Assembly: GCA_030142905.1 (NCBI GenBank)
Contig: JASJOG010000021.1
Coordinates: 1,082,001 to 1,146,000 of the forward strand
Direction: 5' to 3'
Length of the DNA: 64,000 nt
Origin: Heliopora coerulea
Lineage: Eukaryota; Cnidaria; Anthozoa; Scleralcyonacea; Helioporidae
A program made the position numbers and the translations under genes. Under the pieces are notes generated by a model. It did no database searches and was not told the DNA's origin. It worked only from the letters and a program-made list of their open reading frames with translations. How positions within the stretch are numbered: the first letter of the stretch is position 1; each line of letters opens with the position of its first letter. Of this stretch, positions 13,140 through 22,216 are shown in pieces.

Positions 13140-13396
13140 TAGAATATTATGACGTGTTTAACGATACAACCCATCCTGAAATTAAGGTGACACTATCAAA
13201 GTCAGTCACATGACTGGTACACGGCCATATGCTTTACTTAAATCAGGAAGAATCCTTATGCCTTACGTTCAGCAGCTAAAGGGACAACTTTATGAAATGG
13301 AACGTCTTGCAGTTCTGATCCTACGAAGAACTAAGCTCATGCCTCATGGTGCCATTCCATCGTTATTGCTCCTGAGAAAAACAGAAACCACATGAA
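13140..13396 (+). pseudogene. Ty3/gypsy reverse transcriptase N-terminal fragment
   Basis: The translation around PYALLKSGRILMPYVQQLKG and QLYEMERLAVLILRRTK resembles the start of gypsy reverse transcriptase, where a proline-arginine region precedes a helix ending in L-x-x-M-E-x-x-G-V-I and a W-x-x-P motif. Several frame changes are needed. It belongs to a different element, or a rearranged part, from the gag-protease fragment that follows, because the domain order is reversed. Confidence 0.45.
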
Positions 13397-13469
13397 TAGA
13401 CAAACTACATGTTCCAGTTCACGGTATAATTATCAACTCATGCTATCAACGTGGAAAGTTGGCCCATAT

Positions 13470-14110
13470 TAAAAATGAGTCTTTCAAACTTAAAACATGT
13501 CAAAGATGTGGAAAACGACGGCATATTCAGAGAGTATGTCGATTTTAGGCTAAAACTAAGAGCCCCAGTCCAACTAGATATACAACATCGAAGATAAAAA
13601 TTGAACCAGAGGAGACATGCAGCACATGCAATTCGGGAAAACAGTGATTGGGAGCGAACAATCCCACCACTTGTATAACAGCACAAGTGGAGGTACAGGC
13701 ATTTAAAATGACAGATACAGGATTTGCAGTGTAAGTCATTCCATTTAGCCATTATCACCAAAAGTATCCTGACGTTGAACTCAAGAAAACAACCATACTG
13801 AAAACTAACACAGGAGAGCAAATTAGACCCACTGGGAAATTGGAGGTAAGAGCAAACTACGATGGTCAAGAACACCATTTTGATACTTGTTGTTAAATGT
13901 GATGGGTCCCCACTCCAGCGAGGAGGCTGCCTGGAAAAGATTCACTCTGGAAGTATACATAGATATTTTTACAGCAGGTATAGGAACCGTAAAAGGTGCC
14001 AAAGCCAAGCTGACTTTAAAATGGGGGGAAGTAAGCCCAGGTTTTTAAGGCCTGACAGTTTTCATATGCCCAACGTCGAAAGCAAATGCTTAATTTTATA
14101 GGCTACAGAA
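13470..14110 (+). pseudogene. Ty3/gypsy gag zinc knuckle, protease and start of reverse transcriptase
   Basis: In order, the frames give a CCHC zinc knuckle (CQRCGKRRHIQRVC, exact C-x2-C-x4-H-x4-C spacing), a retropepsin remnant (FKMTDTGFAV-stop-VIPFSHYHQK, with the DTG active-site triplet) followed by TGEQIRPTGKLEV, then a reverse transcriptase start near 13.93 kb (KAKL-like and GGSKPRFLRP). Multiple stops and shifts make it a pseudogene. The catalytic reverse transcriptase and RNase H regions are missing before the integrase scrap at 14.27 kb. Confidence 0.75.
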
Positions 14111-14264
14111 AAATGGCATCATTTCCAACTCCCTTGAGTGAACAGGGCACTGCCATTGCCCCATGCAATTCCAGAGGACAGTGGAATTGCATGGGGACTA
14201 CCACTGGAAGCCAAGTTCAATGTAGAGAAAAATTTAGAGTAGATTGACCCAATCCATAATTTCC

Positions 14265-14425
14265 AGGTATTTCATGTGTGTATGTGGATTTTGCCGTCCA
14301 ATTTTTGGAAACAATGTTCCTTGTTCTCGTCGACGCCCATTCAAAATAGCCAGAAGTGATTTCGATGTCATGAATGGCAGCCAAGAAAGCGGTTGAAGTA
14401 TAGAGAATTTACATGAACGGCCATC
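14265..14425 (+). pseudogene. Ty3/gypsy integrase core scrap
   Basis: The frame VHVDFAVQFLETMFLVLVDA followed by HSK-stop-PEVIS matches the retroviral-type integrase core, including the first two acidic positions of the D,D-35-E triad region (HVDF and VDAHSK). It directly follows a deletion that removed most of the polymerase domains. Probably the same insertion as the fragment ending at 14.11 kb. Confidence 0.7.
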
Positions 14426-15220
14426 ACGACCATGGACCTGTTCCTGAAACGCCAGTAAATCACCACCTGTAAATCATTATGGGATATCCTGCAAAAGTTT
14501 GGTATTACATTGTCTCGAGGTAGAGCGGGAGACAATAAATTTTCAAATTTATCAAAATTGGCAAAGTTGTGTTAAAAAAGTCAAAAAAAGTCAAAAAATG
14601 GACAAGGACAAAAACAAGAGTAAAATAACAACACTGCTGGCTGCAGTCATTGACGACAGACACAATAGAAATCACAAATCTAATTAGCAATGGCGCCAAA
14701 ATTTGGTAAACAGTTGGTGCCACCATTAACCATAAAGTCAGCTAGGGGCAATGCACAGGAACAAGCATGTTTGCCGCAAATTCCCTGCTGTTTGTAATAA
14801 TATTTGTTATCAAAGTTTGGCACCAGTGCCCCCCTTAGCTTGAAAACAGGAAGCACGTCATCTGTGATCCCTACACTTGAATTGCTGGCTGGCTTCACTA
14901 AATGGTATTAACCACAAATTTGCAGTATTTTTGTGTGAAAAGCCCGGAAATATAGCTTGGCCCTCATCTAACACCCCCGAATTATAAGGCCTGGGATCAA
15001 AACATCACAGAATCTTATTCGGCTGATTAGCTGACTTACGTTGACTGCCTCCTGGAACCTACGCATGTCCAGTTTTATTCCTTATCTCTATGTACTAAGC
15101 GATATTTTTAACATCAGAGCCGAAGAGAAATTACCTCAGGATATCGTTGTTTAGTACTAGAGAATTTTTAATATGATCGAGTTCATGCCGCAAAAATTTT
15201 CCAAAAAGAAAAACTTTCAG
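14425..15220. other. Intergenic, nothing recognised
   Basis: Only short open frames without family signatures. It could include decayed 3' sequence of the gypsy insertion, but I cannot show a long terminal repeat. Confidence 0.4.
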
Positions 15221-15224
15221 GATT

Positions 15225-15356
15225 CTCTACATATATACATGCATGTATATACACATGTATATACACATACATATACGTACAAGTATACGTATGTGTAAGT
15301 AAATGTACATATATACGTACATGTACATATATACGTATATTTACATACATTTTAGT
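15225..15356. repeat. Interrupted (TACA/TATA/TACG) simple repeat
   Basis: About 130 bp of alternating TATATACA, TACGTA and CATGTATA units. Open frames over it are low-complexity and are not taken as genes. Confidence 0.9.
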
Positions 15357-15649
15357 TACAGTTGACAGCAATCATGAAGTCTAAATATCTACAATTTTCA
15401 CGTAATTCACTTCTTACAAAAAAAAAATGGAATTTTTTTCGCGCTAATGGTCGAAAACCGAATAGCACCTATGGCGAATTTCCATTTTTCGCTTTTTTGT
15501 CGCACGATCGACTTTCAGTAATTGTTCGACGGTTTAAATTTTCTTTCAATTATGTCACGCACTAAAATTCAATATCCAAAAGTAAACAAAATGATGCCAT
15601 CAATCGTAGACACTTTTTATCAAAGATTTTGTTTGTTGTTGTTGTTGTC

Positions 15650-15930
15650 GGGAATGCAGTTAAGGAGGAATCGATCCAAAAAGAAGAAACGCGCATTGGA
15701 ACGGAGAACATTTACAGATTGGGAACAGAAAAGGGAGTATAGTCTGGTAGTACATGATTTAAAGCTTTTTAACCACGAATATTTTTTCCGAGTGTTTTCG
15801 AATGAGTCCCTCCCACTTTGAGTCTTTGTTGCCCTGGGTAGCACTTTACGTTTCTAAATCTTCCTTACGAAATTCGGCCTCCCCAAAACGGCAAGCAGGT
15901 GCTGCATTTTCTTATTGTAGTTCGCTATTT
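15650..15930 (+). pseudogene. PIF/Harbinger transposase N-terminal fragment
   Basis: The frame RTFTDWEQKREYSLVVHDLK then LFNHEYFFRVF matches the N-terminal WxRP..F.RR..GEY..L...L...D...F.. region of Harbinger (DDE_Tnp_4) transposases. After a frame shift it continues MSPSHFESLLPWVALYVSKS and SLRNSASPKRQ, the next conserved block (F..LL..V.P.I.K..T..R..I.). No DDE catalytic region was found. A Harbinger source could have mobilised some of the short elements nearby. Confidence 0.7.
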
Positions 15931-16261
15931 TGAAATTGTTTGCTTTGTGTAATTTCATTGGTTCCTTTTCTGTTCCACGTTCACGTGATTGCAAAAAAGT
16001 AGAACGTGCTCCTAGTATTTTTTTTTTGCGATTGAGCGCTTCACCGGACAAGCCTGGTTTTTAGCATCACGTATGTGCAGAGAAGAAATCGATCACAAAA
16101 TATCGATTGCGCGACAATAAGCGAAGAATGAAAATTCGCCTTCATCAAGAATTAGCAAAGGTCTTATTTCCGCAAGCTTTGTCGAACACTCGAGTTTGAA
16201 CTTCACCAGGTATAACGTTGTTGAATTTATATCAAGTTCTTCAAGTTTCCTTTCGAGAATC

Positions 16262-16471
16262 TTCAGAGTTTTATCACCAAAACTTTCAATGATACAAGAT
16301 TAGCCCGACCGCTCTTTGAACAGCCGGGCGGAGGTCAGCCAAAAGACTTCCATAATAGATTAACCATATTCAACGGAAATTCTTTTAATAATTGTTTTTC
16401 CCCAAGGTAATGTTTTTTTTTTCCTTTTTTGACTTCTCTTATTCGACTCCACCTCTTTTTAAGCGGTCAGC
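16262..16471 (-). repeat. Duplicated segment copy 1: NALCN 3' UTR plus last codons
   Basis: This piece is repeated at 23353-23553 in the same orientation. It covers the last four codons (Q-L-T-A) and stop of the channel gene and about 190 bp of its 3' flank, and ends at CAGCTG. It holds seven CpGs. A variant poly(A) signal ATTAAA (minus strand) sits near 16385, so most of it is probably 3' UTR. Confidence 0.85.
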
Positions 16472-19400
16472 TGACCCGTGAACCAAGTGTCAAGAGGCGA
16501 CTGGTCTTCGACTTTCTCATCCAACTCCTTTTTAATGTTTTCGTGGGCTTTACCATTTACACTCGCGGACGGAGTTCCGGTTTTTGAACTTCCACTTCGT
16601 TTTTGGAAAGGTTTCACTGAGAGTCTGTTGGGTTGTTCTTCTTCTGTGTCAGTGCTTGTGCTTTCTACACTTGAGGCTGAGCTGGCCCCACCAAAGGAGA
16701 ATCCACGAGATTTTTTTATCTTGTCTTTCTTGAGATTCAAAAACCAATCCCGGATCGTTTGTATAGCAACTTCTTCTTCAATCGACCTTTCAAGTTCCGC
16801 GCGCGCCAGGAGCTCTTCAAGTTGCAAGCTTCGGGATAGTTCATCGATAGATCTGTAAGCAAGAATCTCCAACAAGTCATGAAAGGAAACCTCGCGACCA
16901 CCCCGCAGTTTCTCGATCTCAAGACATATGTGTTTGAAACGAAATGAGGATGGATCAACTCCAAGTCTTCCTCGTAATAACCTCAATATTAGCCTCGCTT
17001 GGCGGACGGTTATAAATCCTCTACGATTTTGATCCACAAGATTCCATGTCAACTGGTATTGGTATACATCGTGGTTGCTTATCGCTGCGTCTTCTTCACT
17101 TGAATAAAACAAAGAAAAATTCTCAATGATGACAGCGATAAATAAGTTGAGTAGTATGAAGGTGAGGATGACATAAAATGAGATGAAGTAGCTAAGAGCT
17201 AAAGGTACGCTTCCACAGTCAGAATTCCAGTAATTTTCACGGTCTGTTGCCTCTGTACAGTAAGGTTTCTGTATCATGCAATCATGCATTACTTTGTTCC
17301 AATCTTCGCCAGTTGTTATTCTGAAAAGCATAATCATCGCGTTGATGCTACCTTGGAAATTTGCTCTGCTGTTGATGGCGACACCGTGTTTTACGGTACC
17401 AAACAAAATCACACCAATCAAAGCATAGGACATTATTATCAACACCAACACAAAAATGATATAGAAGCTCCTCACTAAGCTCATAAACACTGTCATCATC
17501 AACATCTTCAATGTATCATGCTTTCCGGAAAGACTTAGAAACCGGAATAGAATTACAACGACACCTAACCAAACGGTCACGTAATATCCGTACGATTTTG
17601 GCTCGTTATGGAAAACGAAGTACAAAATTATCCACAAAATTCCGGAAAGTGTAAGGATGAACTCAAAACGATTTCGGTAGCTTCGCCAATAACCCATGAA
17701 AGTGACAGCAATTATCTTAAGAACGGAGTCTACCACAAAAACAATAGTAAACACGACGGATATACGCATTAGAATGTTTGGCCAGGGGTCCGATGCGGAG
17801 TCGACAACAGACCAAGGAACTACTGCTAGGGTTCCACAGTTCAGCACAACAACACATACGATGGCTCGACGGTAATAGGAAGACTGTGTGAAATCATACA
17901 GCCTCGATCTCACAGCACTGTCGTCCGGTCTGAGTGGAAGATGGAGAGGTTGAGCTAGGCGGAGCCTTTTCCTTAAGTCTTCCCACCTTCTTTGATCAAC
18001 TGTAAGAAGCGCCGTTCCCTTGTTTTCGTTAAAATTGTTAACAACAACACCAACAAATAAGGCCAGTCCGATCATACAACCCATCAGTACGTAGCCGTGA
18101 ATATAAAACCCGTAAAGGATGCCTAGACTCTCTTGTTTTTCGATAACATTCCTAATGTCTAACCAACCTTCCAAAGACAATGCCTCAAAAAGAGCCAGCA
18201 GGGCATGCAAAATGTTGTCAAAGTCGAAATTTTTCGGATTTTTCCATATTCTTGGGACCAAGATTTTGTTTTTTTCGCCATTTAAACCTCTTAATTCTTG
18301 CGGTCCTTTGAGCTCAGCCAAAAACGTACCGCTACATTGCTCTTTGGTTAAATTCTGATCGTTGCACTTTCCAAGTTTACCAGAAAACATTTGTACGCCA
18401 TAACTCGCAAAAATAAACATGAGCGATAATTGCAGTGCGGCTACTTTGAGGATTTCCTTGTAGCCGCCAAATAATTCTTGTATAACTTGTCTCATCTTTG
18501 GAATAAGGTTGATAATCCTTAATGGTCTCAGAGCACGCATGATAAGGAGTGCTTGAGCTGCAGAATGCGCAGGGATGAAGTCAGGTGACCAGCAGACATA
18601 CACAAGACCAATAAAATAAATGGATATATCTATAACATCGCCAGAGTCGCGAATAACAGCATTTGGTGTGAAAAATAAACCATCTGCAAGAACGCGAATA
18701 ACTAATTCAAGGCTAGTGGACACAACAAAAAGATATTCAAAAAACGCCAGAGCTGGAACATCAAATGTTCTGTAATTTGGCTTCTCGAACATCATTGCCA
18801 AACAAGAAGACAACGTTATCACGATGATTATCCACTCCAAGTATGTTTGAGTGGCGAACACTCTCTTGATCAAAGTATCGTTGAACATTGGTCGCTTGGA
18901 CTGTACGTCGCCGCAAATCCCTGATGAATCATATCTCGCGTGAACAATTTTCTGGAGCCACTGACGTGCTCGACTGTCACGGGACACGAGGAACAACGGG
19001 AAATCAAAGTATGGATGATTTTCACGTAAGGATTCCTCGTGAGCAGCTTTTACTCTTTGCGCTTGCTCACGTCGAGCTCGCAGTTCTTTGATATTCCAAT
19101 CTTCAGTGTTTCCAGCGGTTGTGCTGTGTGGTAACGTGGCCTGATTGTTGCCTCGCAGGCTCCTCATCCGCGTCAGAGCACTCATATCAGCTCTTTCCGA
19201 TGTCTTGCGCGCACCTTGCGTAAGTTTCGTTGCATTTCGATTGATCTGGCGAGCTGTATACCCCAGCACGTAAGACTTGGCTGAATGCCTGACTGGAGTT
19301 CCGTGTTCAGTGAGATTCCGACGTCTGGTCGAGTCTTGGATAAGTTGAGTAAGGCTGGATCGCTTCTTCACTCTGAGAGTGTGAATATCATCTGGCACAG

Positions 19401-21534
19401 AAGAGCTGAGCAATTTAAAAGGCAGATCCTTCGACTGCGTCAATAATGCGTCCTCGTAAACACTTGGATTTTCTTCCAATCTTAACAAGTGTGTCCTGGA
19501 ATCATCTAAAAATTTTCTCATGAAACTCTGCCGGACTTTGGGAACTGGAAAGTCCCCTGAAACCTTCCACGTTTCGACTAGTCTGGGTCTTTCTTTGAAT
19601 TTTTCAAATACTTGAAGACGACGAGGTAGTTTCTCTTGTATGTTTAGACATTCTTCGCCGAGCTTTCGTTGTTTTAGTATTTTTGTTTCTTCTTCAATCT
19701 CCAAGTTATCCAGAATAACGGCGATAAATACACTTCCAAGTATTAACGAAGCAAAGAGATTGTACATCGTGAAGTAAATGCTTACTAATGGAGCTAACTT
19801 TGTTAGAGATGCGTATCTTACCATGTCCAAAACTTCGACCCACCCTTCTTGAGTGATGATTTGAAACATAGAGCTGGACGCTTTCAAAAAGTCATCAAAA
19901 GGACCTTCCTCGTCCTCGAAATCCATTGAGGAAAACAACTGAAGGCTGAGTATTGAAGCAAAAACCAAGAAAAATATGGTGAAAATGACGACTGCAAAAA
20001 TTTTAGTTCCAGTGCCGAATGCTTTATAAAGAAAAGCGTTCAGACTTGGGACAGCTATTATGATACGTGTCACGCGAAGGACCTGAAAAGCGACCAAAAT
20101 ATTAAATCCTTTCATAACTGGGCCAATGCAGAGCGAGCTTCCTACCGCTAAAAATAGCTCAAAACGATACACTGGAATTTTCCAATAACTCTTTATACCA
20201 ACGCACCATATTTTAAACAGACTTTCTATATCAAAAATGATGGTAAATACTAACTGGAGTATAGGCCTTTGCGGACCATTAATGGCTTGAACGAGAGCTT
20301 CAACAGCGAGCAATGTCCAGGTCATGAACCGGAAATATTTCGAAGTGAGGAATTGCCTCGCTCGATTGAAAGCTTTTGTTTTAGTCCATTCCTCTTTAAT
20401 TGCAACCAAGTGCCATCCATTACCGTCATCTTGGATAATTTCCGACGATAATCCTGTAACCCGACGATTAGTGCGCCAGTTTTTCAAGTACAGCTGCGAT
20501 CGTAAATCAGCAAAGGTCTCCGTTATGACAGCAATGAACACACTCTTCACAAGCCAGACGACAAAAAATATTAGCAAAACGAAATAAATAGCGCTCACGT
20601 AAAAATTCTGACTGTGCATTTCCGCGTACATGACGAGGACCCATCCTTCTTGAGTTGAACTTTCGTAAACTGTCAGAAAACTGTACCACATGTTCTCGAA
20701 ATATTGAGTACTTTGATTAAAATGTGGCAGTTCTAAGTGACGACAAACGAAATTTGGTGGGCATCTTGTTCCGCCCTGGCGACTGTTAGGACTGCCGCAC
20801 CGAATTTCAGGTATACTAAGATCTTTGTATGTTACATTTTTCACATCAGTCCCGTTCTTCACGCAGTAGTAACTCTTTTCGCCAAAAAGTTGCACGCCGA
20901 TAAGTGACGCAAGGGTCATGAAATATAATAGAAAAATCGTAACGTTCCTGATTTGTTTGCCTGAACGTCTTGAGACTTGGTTCAGAAGTGAGTAGTTCAT
21001 GAAATATTTCATCACTCGAAGAAGAATAAATGCTCTAGGTGCTCGCACAATAACCTTTACAATATTAGGAATGGAATGATAATTCGAAGGTTCCTCAACG
21101 ATTTGCAACAACAGCGATGTCGCAATAAATAATACCATTACCAAGTTGAACAGGTTTACACGGTTCCTGAAAAACGCACGATTGCCGCTCCACAGTCCCA
21201 GAATCTTCATGTCCATGACTGACTCAACTACAAGCAACGTTAAAACCACAATATCAAGAGTTAAAGTTACATACCACAGCTTGTGATTCTTTTCAAATGT
21301 TTTACTAGTATTCATCGCGACAGATATCGCACTGACCACAATCGATACTTGGATCAAGCGTTTAAAACAGCGACTTTTGACAAATTGGACACTTGGTAAC
21401 TCTTCAACTTCACGGTCATCATCTTCGGCACCACTTGATTCCACCGCAGCATTTGGCGGTAGTTTAGAGTAAGAAACATCAGCTGCCAACTCAGTCTCGC
21501 CATCGGTTTCCATTTTGCTTTGTTTACTTGGCAA
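16459..21534 (-). CDS. NALCN: NALCN-type sodium leak channel, intronless, EEEE selectivity filter
   Basis: A 1691-residue four-domain cation channel in one uninterrupted frame. NALCN channels carry a background inward current in the plasma membrane that sets resting excitability, in a complex with UNC79, UNC80 and a FAM155 partner. The four pore glutamates are E296 (STQEGW), E563 (ITQEGW), E1122 (SLEGW) and E1410 (TTGEDW). Repeat III of vertebrate NALCN has lysine there (SLKGW), so this channel is EEEE. Other family marks are the domain I pore cysteines C224, C246, C258 and C264, the domain II-III linker motif LRENHPYFD (836-844), the post-III NKGTALLTVDQRRWEDL block (1171-1187) and RSIDELSRSLQLEELLAR (1561-1578). 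S4 segments in repeats I and IV have few positive residues, as known for NALCN. The C-terminal WFTGQLTA resembles the vertebrate WWTRQLTV but ends soon after. The absence of introns over 5 kb suggests an old retrocopy or massive intron loss. A second in-frame Met at residue 8 could also serve as start. Confidence 0.95.
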   Translation of the reverse strand: MPSKQSKMETDGETELAADVSYSKLPPNAAVESSGAEDDDREVEELPSVQFVKSRCFKRLIQVSIVVSAISVAMNTSKTFEKNHKLWYVTLTLDIVVLTLLVVESVMDMKILGLWSGNRAFFRNRVNLFNLVMVLFIATSLLLQIVEEPSNYHSIPNIVKVIVRAPRAFILLRVMKYFMNYSLLNQVSRRSGKQIRNVTIFLLYFMTLASLIGVQLFGEKSYYCVKNGTDVKNVTYKDLSIPEIRCGSPNSRQGGTRCPPNFVCRHLELPHFNQSTQYFENMWYSFLTVYESSTQEGWVLVMYAEMHSQNFYVSAIYFVLLIFFVVWLVKSVFIAVITETFADLRSQLYLKNWRTNRRVTGLSSEIIQDDGNGWHLVAIKEEWTKTKAFNRARQFLTSKYFRFMTWTLLAVEALVQAINGPQRPILQLVFTIIFDIESLFKIWCVGIKSYWKIPVYRFELFLAVGSSLCIGPVMKGFNILVAFQVLRVTRIIIAVPSLNAFLYKAFGTGTKIFAVVIFTIFFLVFASILSLQLFSSMDFEDEEGPFDDFLKASSSMFQIITQEGWVEVLDMVRYASLTKLAPLVSIYFTMYNLFASLILGSVFIAVILDNLEIEEETKILKQRKLGEECLNIQEKLPRRLQVFEKFKERPRLVETWKVSGDFPVPKVRQSFMRKFLDDSRTHLLRLEENPSVYEDALLTQSKDLPFKLLSSSVPDDIHTLRVKKRSSLTQLIQDSTRRRNLTEHGTPVRHSAKSYVLGYTARQINRNATKLTQGARKTSERADMSALTRMRSLRGNNQATLPHSTTAGNTEDWNIKELRARREQAQRVKAAHEESLRENHPYFDFPLFLVSRDSRARQWLQKIVHARYDSSGICGDVQSKRPMFNDTLIKRVFATQTYLEWIIIVITLSSCLAMMFEKPNYRTFDVPALAFFEYLFVVSTSLELVIRVLADGLFFTPNAVIRDSGDVIDISIYFIGLVYVCWSPDFIPAHSAAQALLIMRALRPLRIINLIPKMRQVIQELFGGYKEILKVAALQLSLMFIFASYGVQMFSGKLGKCNDQNLTKEQCSGTFLAELKGPQELRGLNGEKNKILVPRIWKNPKNFDFDNILHALLALFEALSLEGWLDIRNVIEKQESLGILYGFYIHGYVLMGCMIGLALFVGVVVNNFNENKGTALLTVDQRRWEDLRKRLRLAQPLHLPLRPDDSAVRSRLYDFTQSSYYRRAIVCVVVLNCGTLAVVPWSVVDSASDPWPNILMRISVVFTIVFVVDSVLKIIAVTFMGYWRSYRNRFEFILTLSGILWIILYFVFHNEPKSYGYYVTVWLGVVVILFRFLSLSGKHDTLKMLMMTVFMSLVRSFYIIFVLVLIIMSYALIGVILFGTVKHGVAINSRANFQGSINAMIMLFRITTGEDWNKVMHDCMIQKPYCTEATDRENYWNSDCGSVPLALSYFISFYVILTFILLNLFIAVIIENFSLFYSSEEDAAISNHDVYQYQLTWNLVDQNRRGFITVRQARLILRLLRGRLGVDPSSFRFKHICLEIEKLRGGREVSFHDLLEILAYRSIDELSRSLQLEELLARAELERSIEEEVAIQTIRDWFLNLKKDKIKKSRGFSFGGASSASSVESTSTDTEEEQPNRLSVKPFQKRSGSSKTGTPSASVNGKAHENIKKELDEKVEDQSPLDTWFTGQLTA

Positions 21535-22145
21535 GAAGCGAGCATGTGCAGACCAGTGAAGCGTTGCTCATTTCCTGTGCTTGGCGAAATTGCTTCAAAT
21601 CTGTCAGTAGGCGAAGTCGAACGTCGGGTTGGAGCAATTACACACCTCTCTCAGACAAGTGTGATTCGCTTTTCGTTTGGACGAAGTGATGTTCTTCCAG
21701 ATTGAAAAATACGTGAATGTTCTGTGGCTTCGCTCTAATTTTGAAATGAAAGTGAACGGCATGGGCCAGGTGTAAACTTTGCAAAGTCGGGTATTATATT
21801 CTGTGCGAGGTAGTAATTGTCTAAAGGGGTTATGACATTATGATTCTGGTAGATTGACTGTTGATAAGCTTTGGACAATTTGATGTCTGCAATCAAAATC
21901 TTCTGAACATATGTTTCGGTTAAATATGGCGAACAAATGATTCTCCTGAGGCTATCTCGAGTTTACGTCATCTTCGGGTCGTCCACGTTAGTTGCGCGCA
22001 ATAATACGGCGTCTGTAGCTGAAAACGACGGGAGTGCCTGGTTTGGAGTTAAGTTTATTTGCGATTTTGGCCTTCGGTGAATTTTGATTAAAGAAAACAA
22101 AGAAAGATTGGCTGCTATTATTAATATACCAGATCTTCTTCAACC
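21535..22145. promoter_or_regulatory. Head-to-head promoter gap between NALCN (-) and R3HDM4-like (+)
   Basis: Only 611 bp separate the two start codons, which point away from each other. CpG density is normal here and drops sharply about 100 bp beyond the + start. No clear TATA box was recognised. Shared or bidirectional promotion is inferred from the spacing only. Confidence 0.5.
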
Positions 22146-22216
22146 ATGGGTGTTTTAAACACACAAAATCGTGAGAAAAGGAACCTCTTCTCCAACATTT
22201 CTTCTGGTGATGACAC
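22146..22216 (+). CDS. R3HDM4: R3HDM4-like exon 1 (tentative start exon)
   Basis: An ATG in good context (ACCATGG) opens MGVLNTQNREKRNLFSNISS and runs to a strong donor CAC/GTAAGT. That donor leaves phase 2, while the next recognised exon needs phase 1. Either an unseen exon lies in between, or the weaker donor at 22207 (TCTG/GTGATG), which leaves phase 1, is used. Confidence 0.5.

Noticed and set aside
16459..21534. Voltage-gated calcium channel identity suggested by the EEEE ring
   Set aside because: The sequence around all four filters, the interdomain linkers and the C-terminal block match NALCN, and S4 charges in repeats I and IV are reduced.
16478..21705. Open frames on the opposite strand and in other frames across the channel gene
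   Set aside because: Shadows of the 1691-codon NALCN frame, without family matches.
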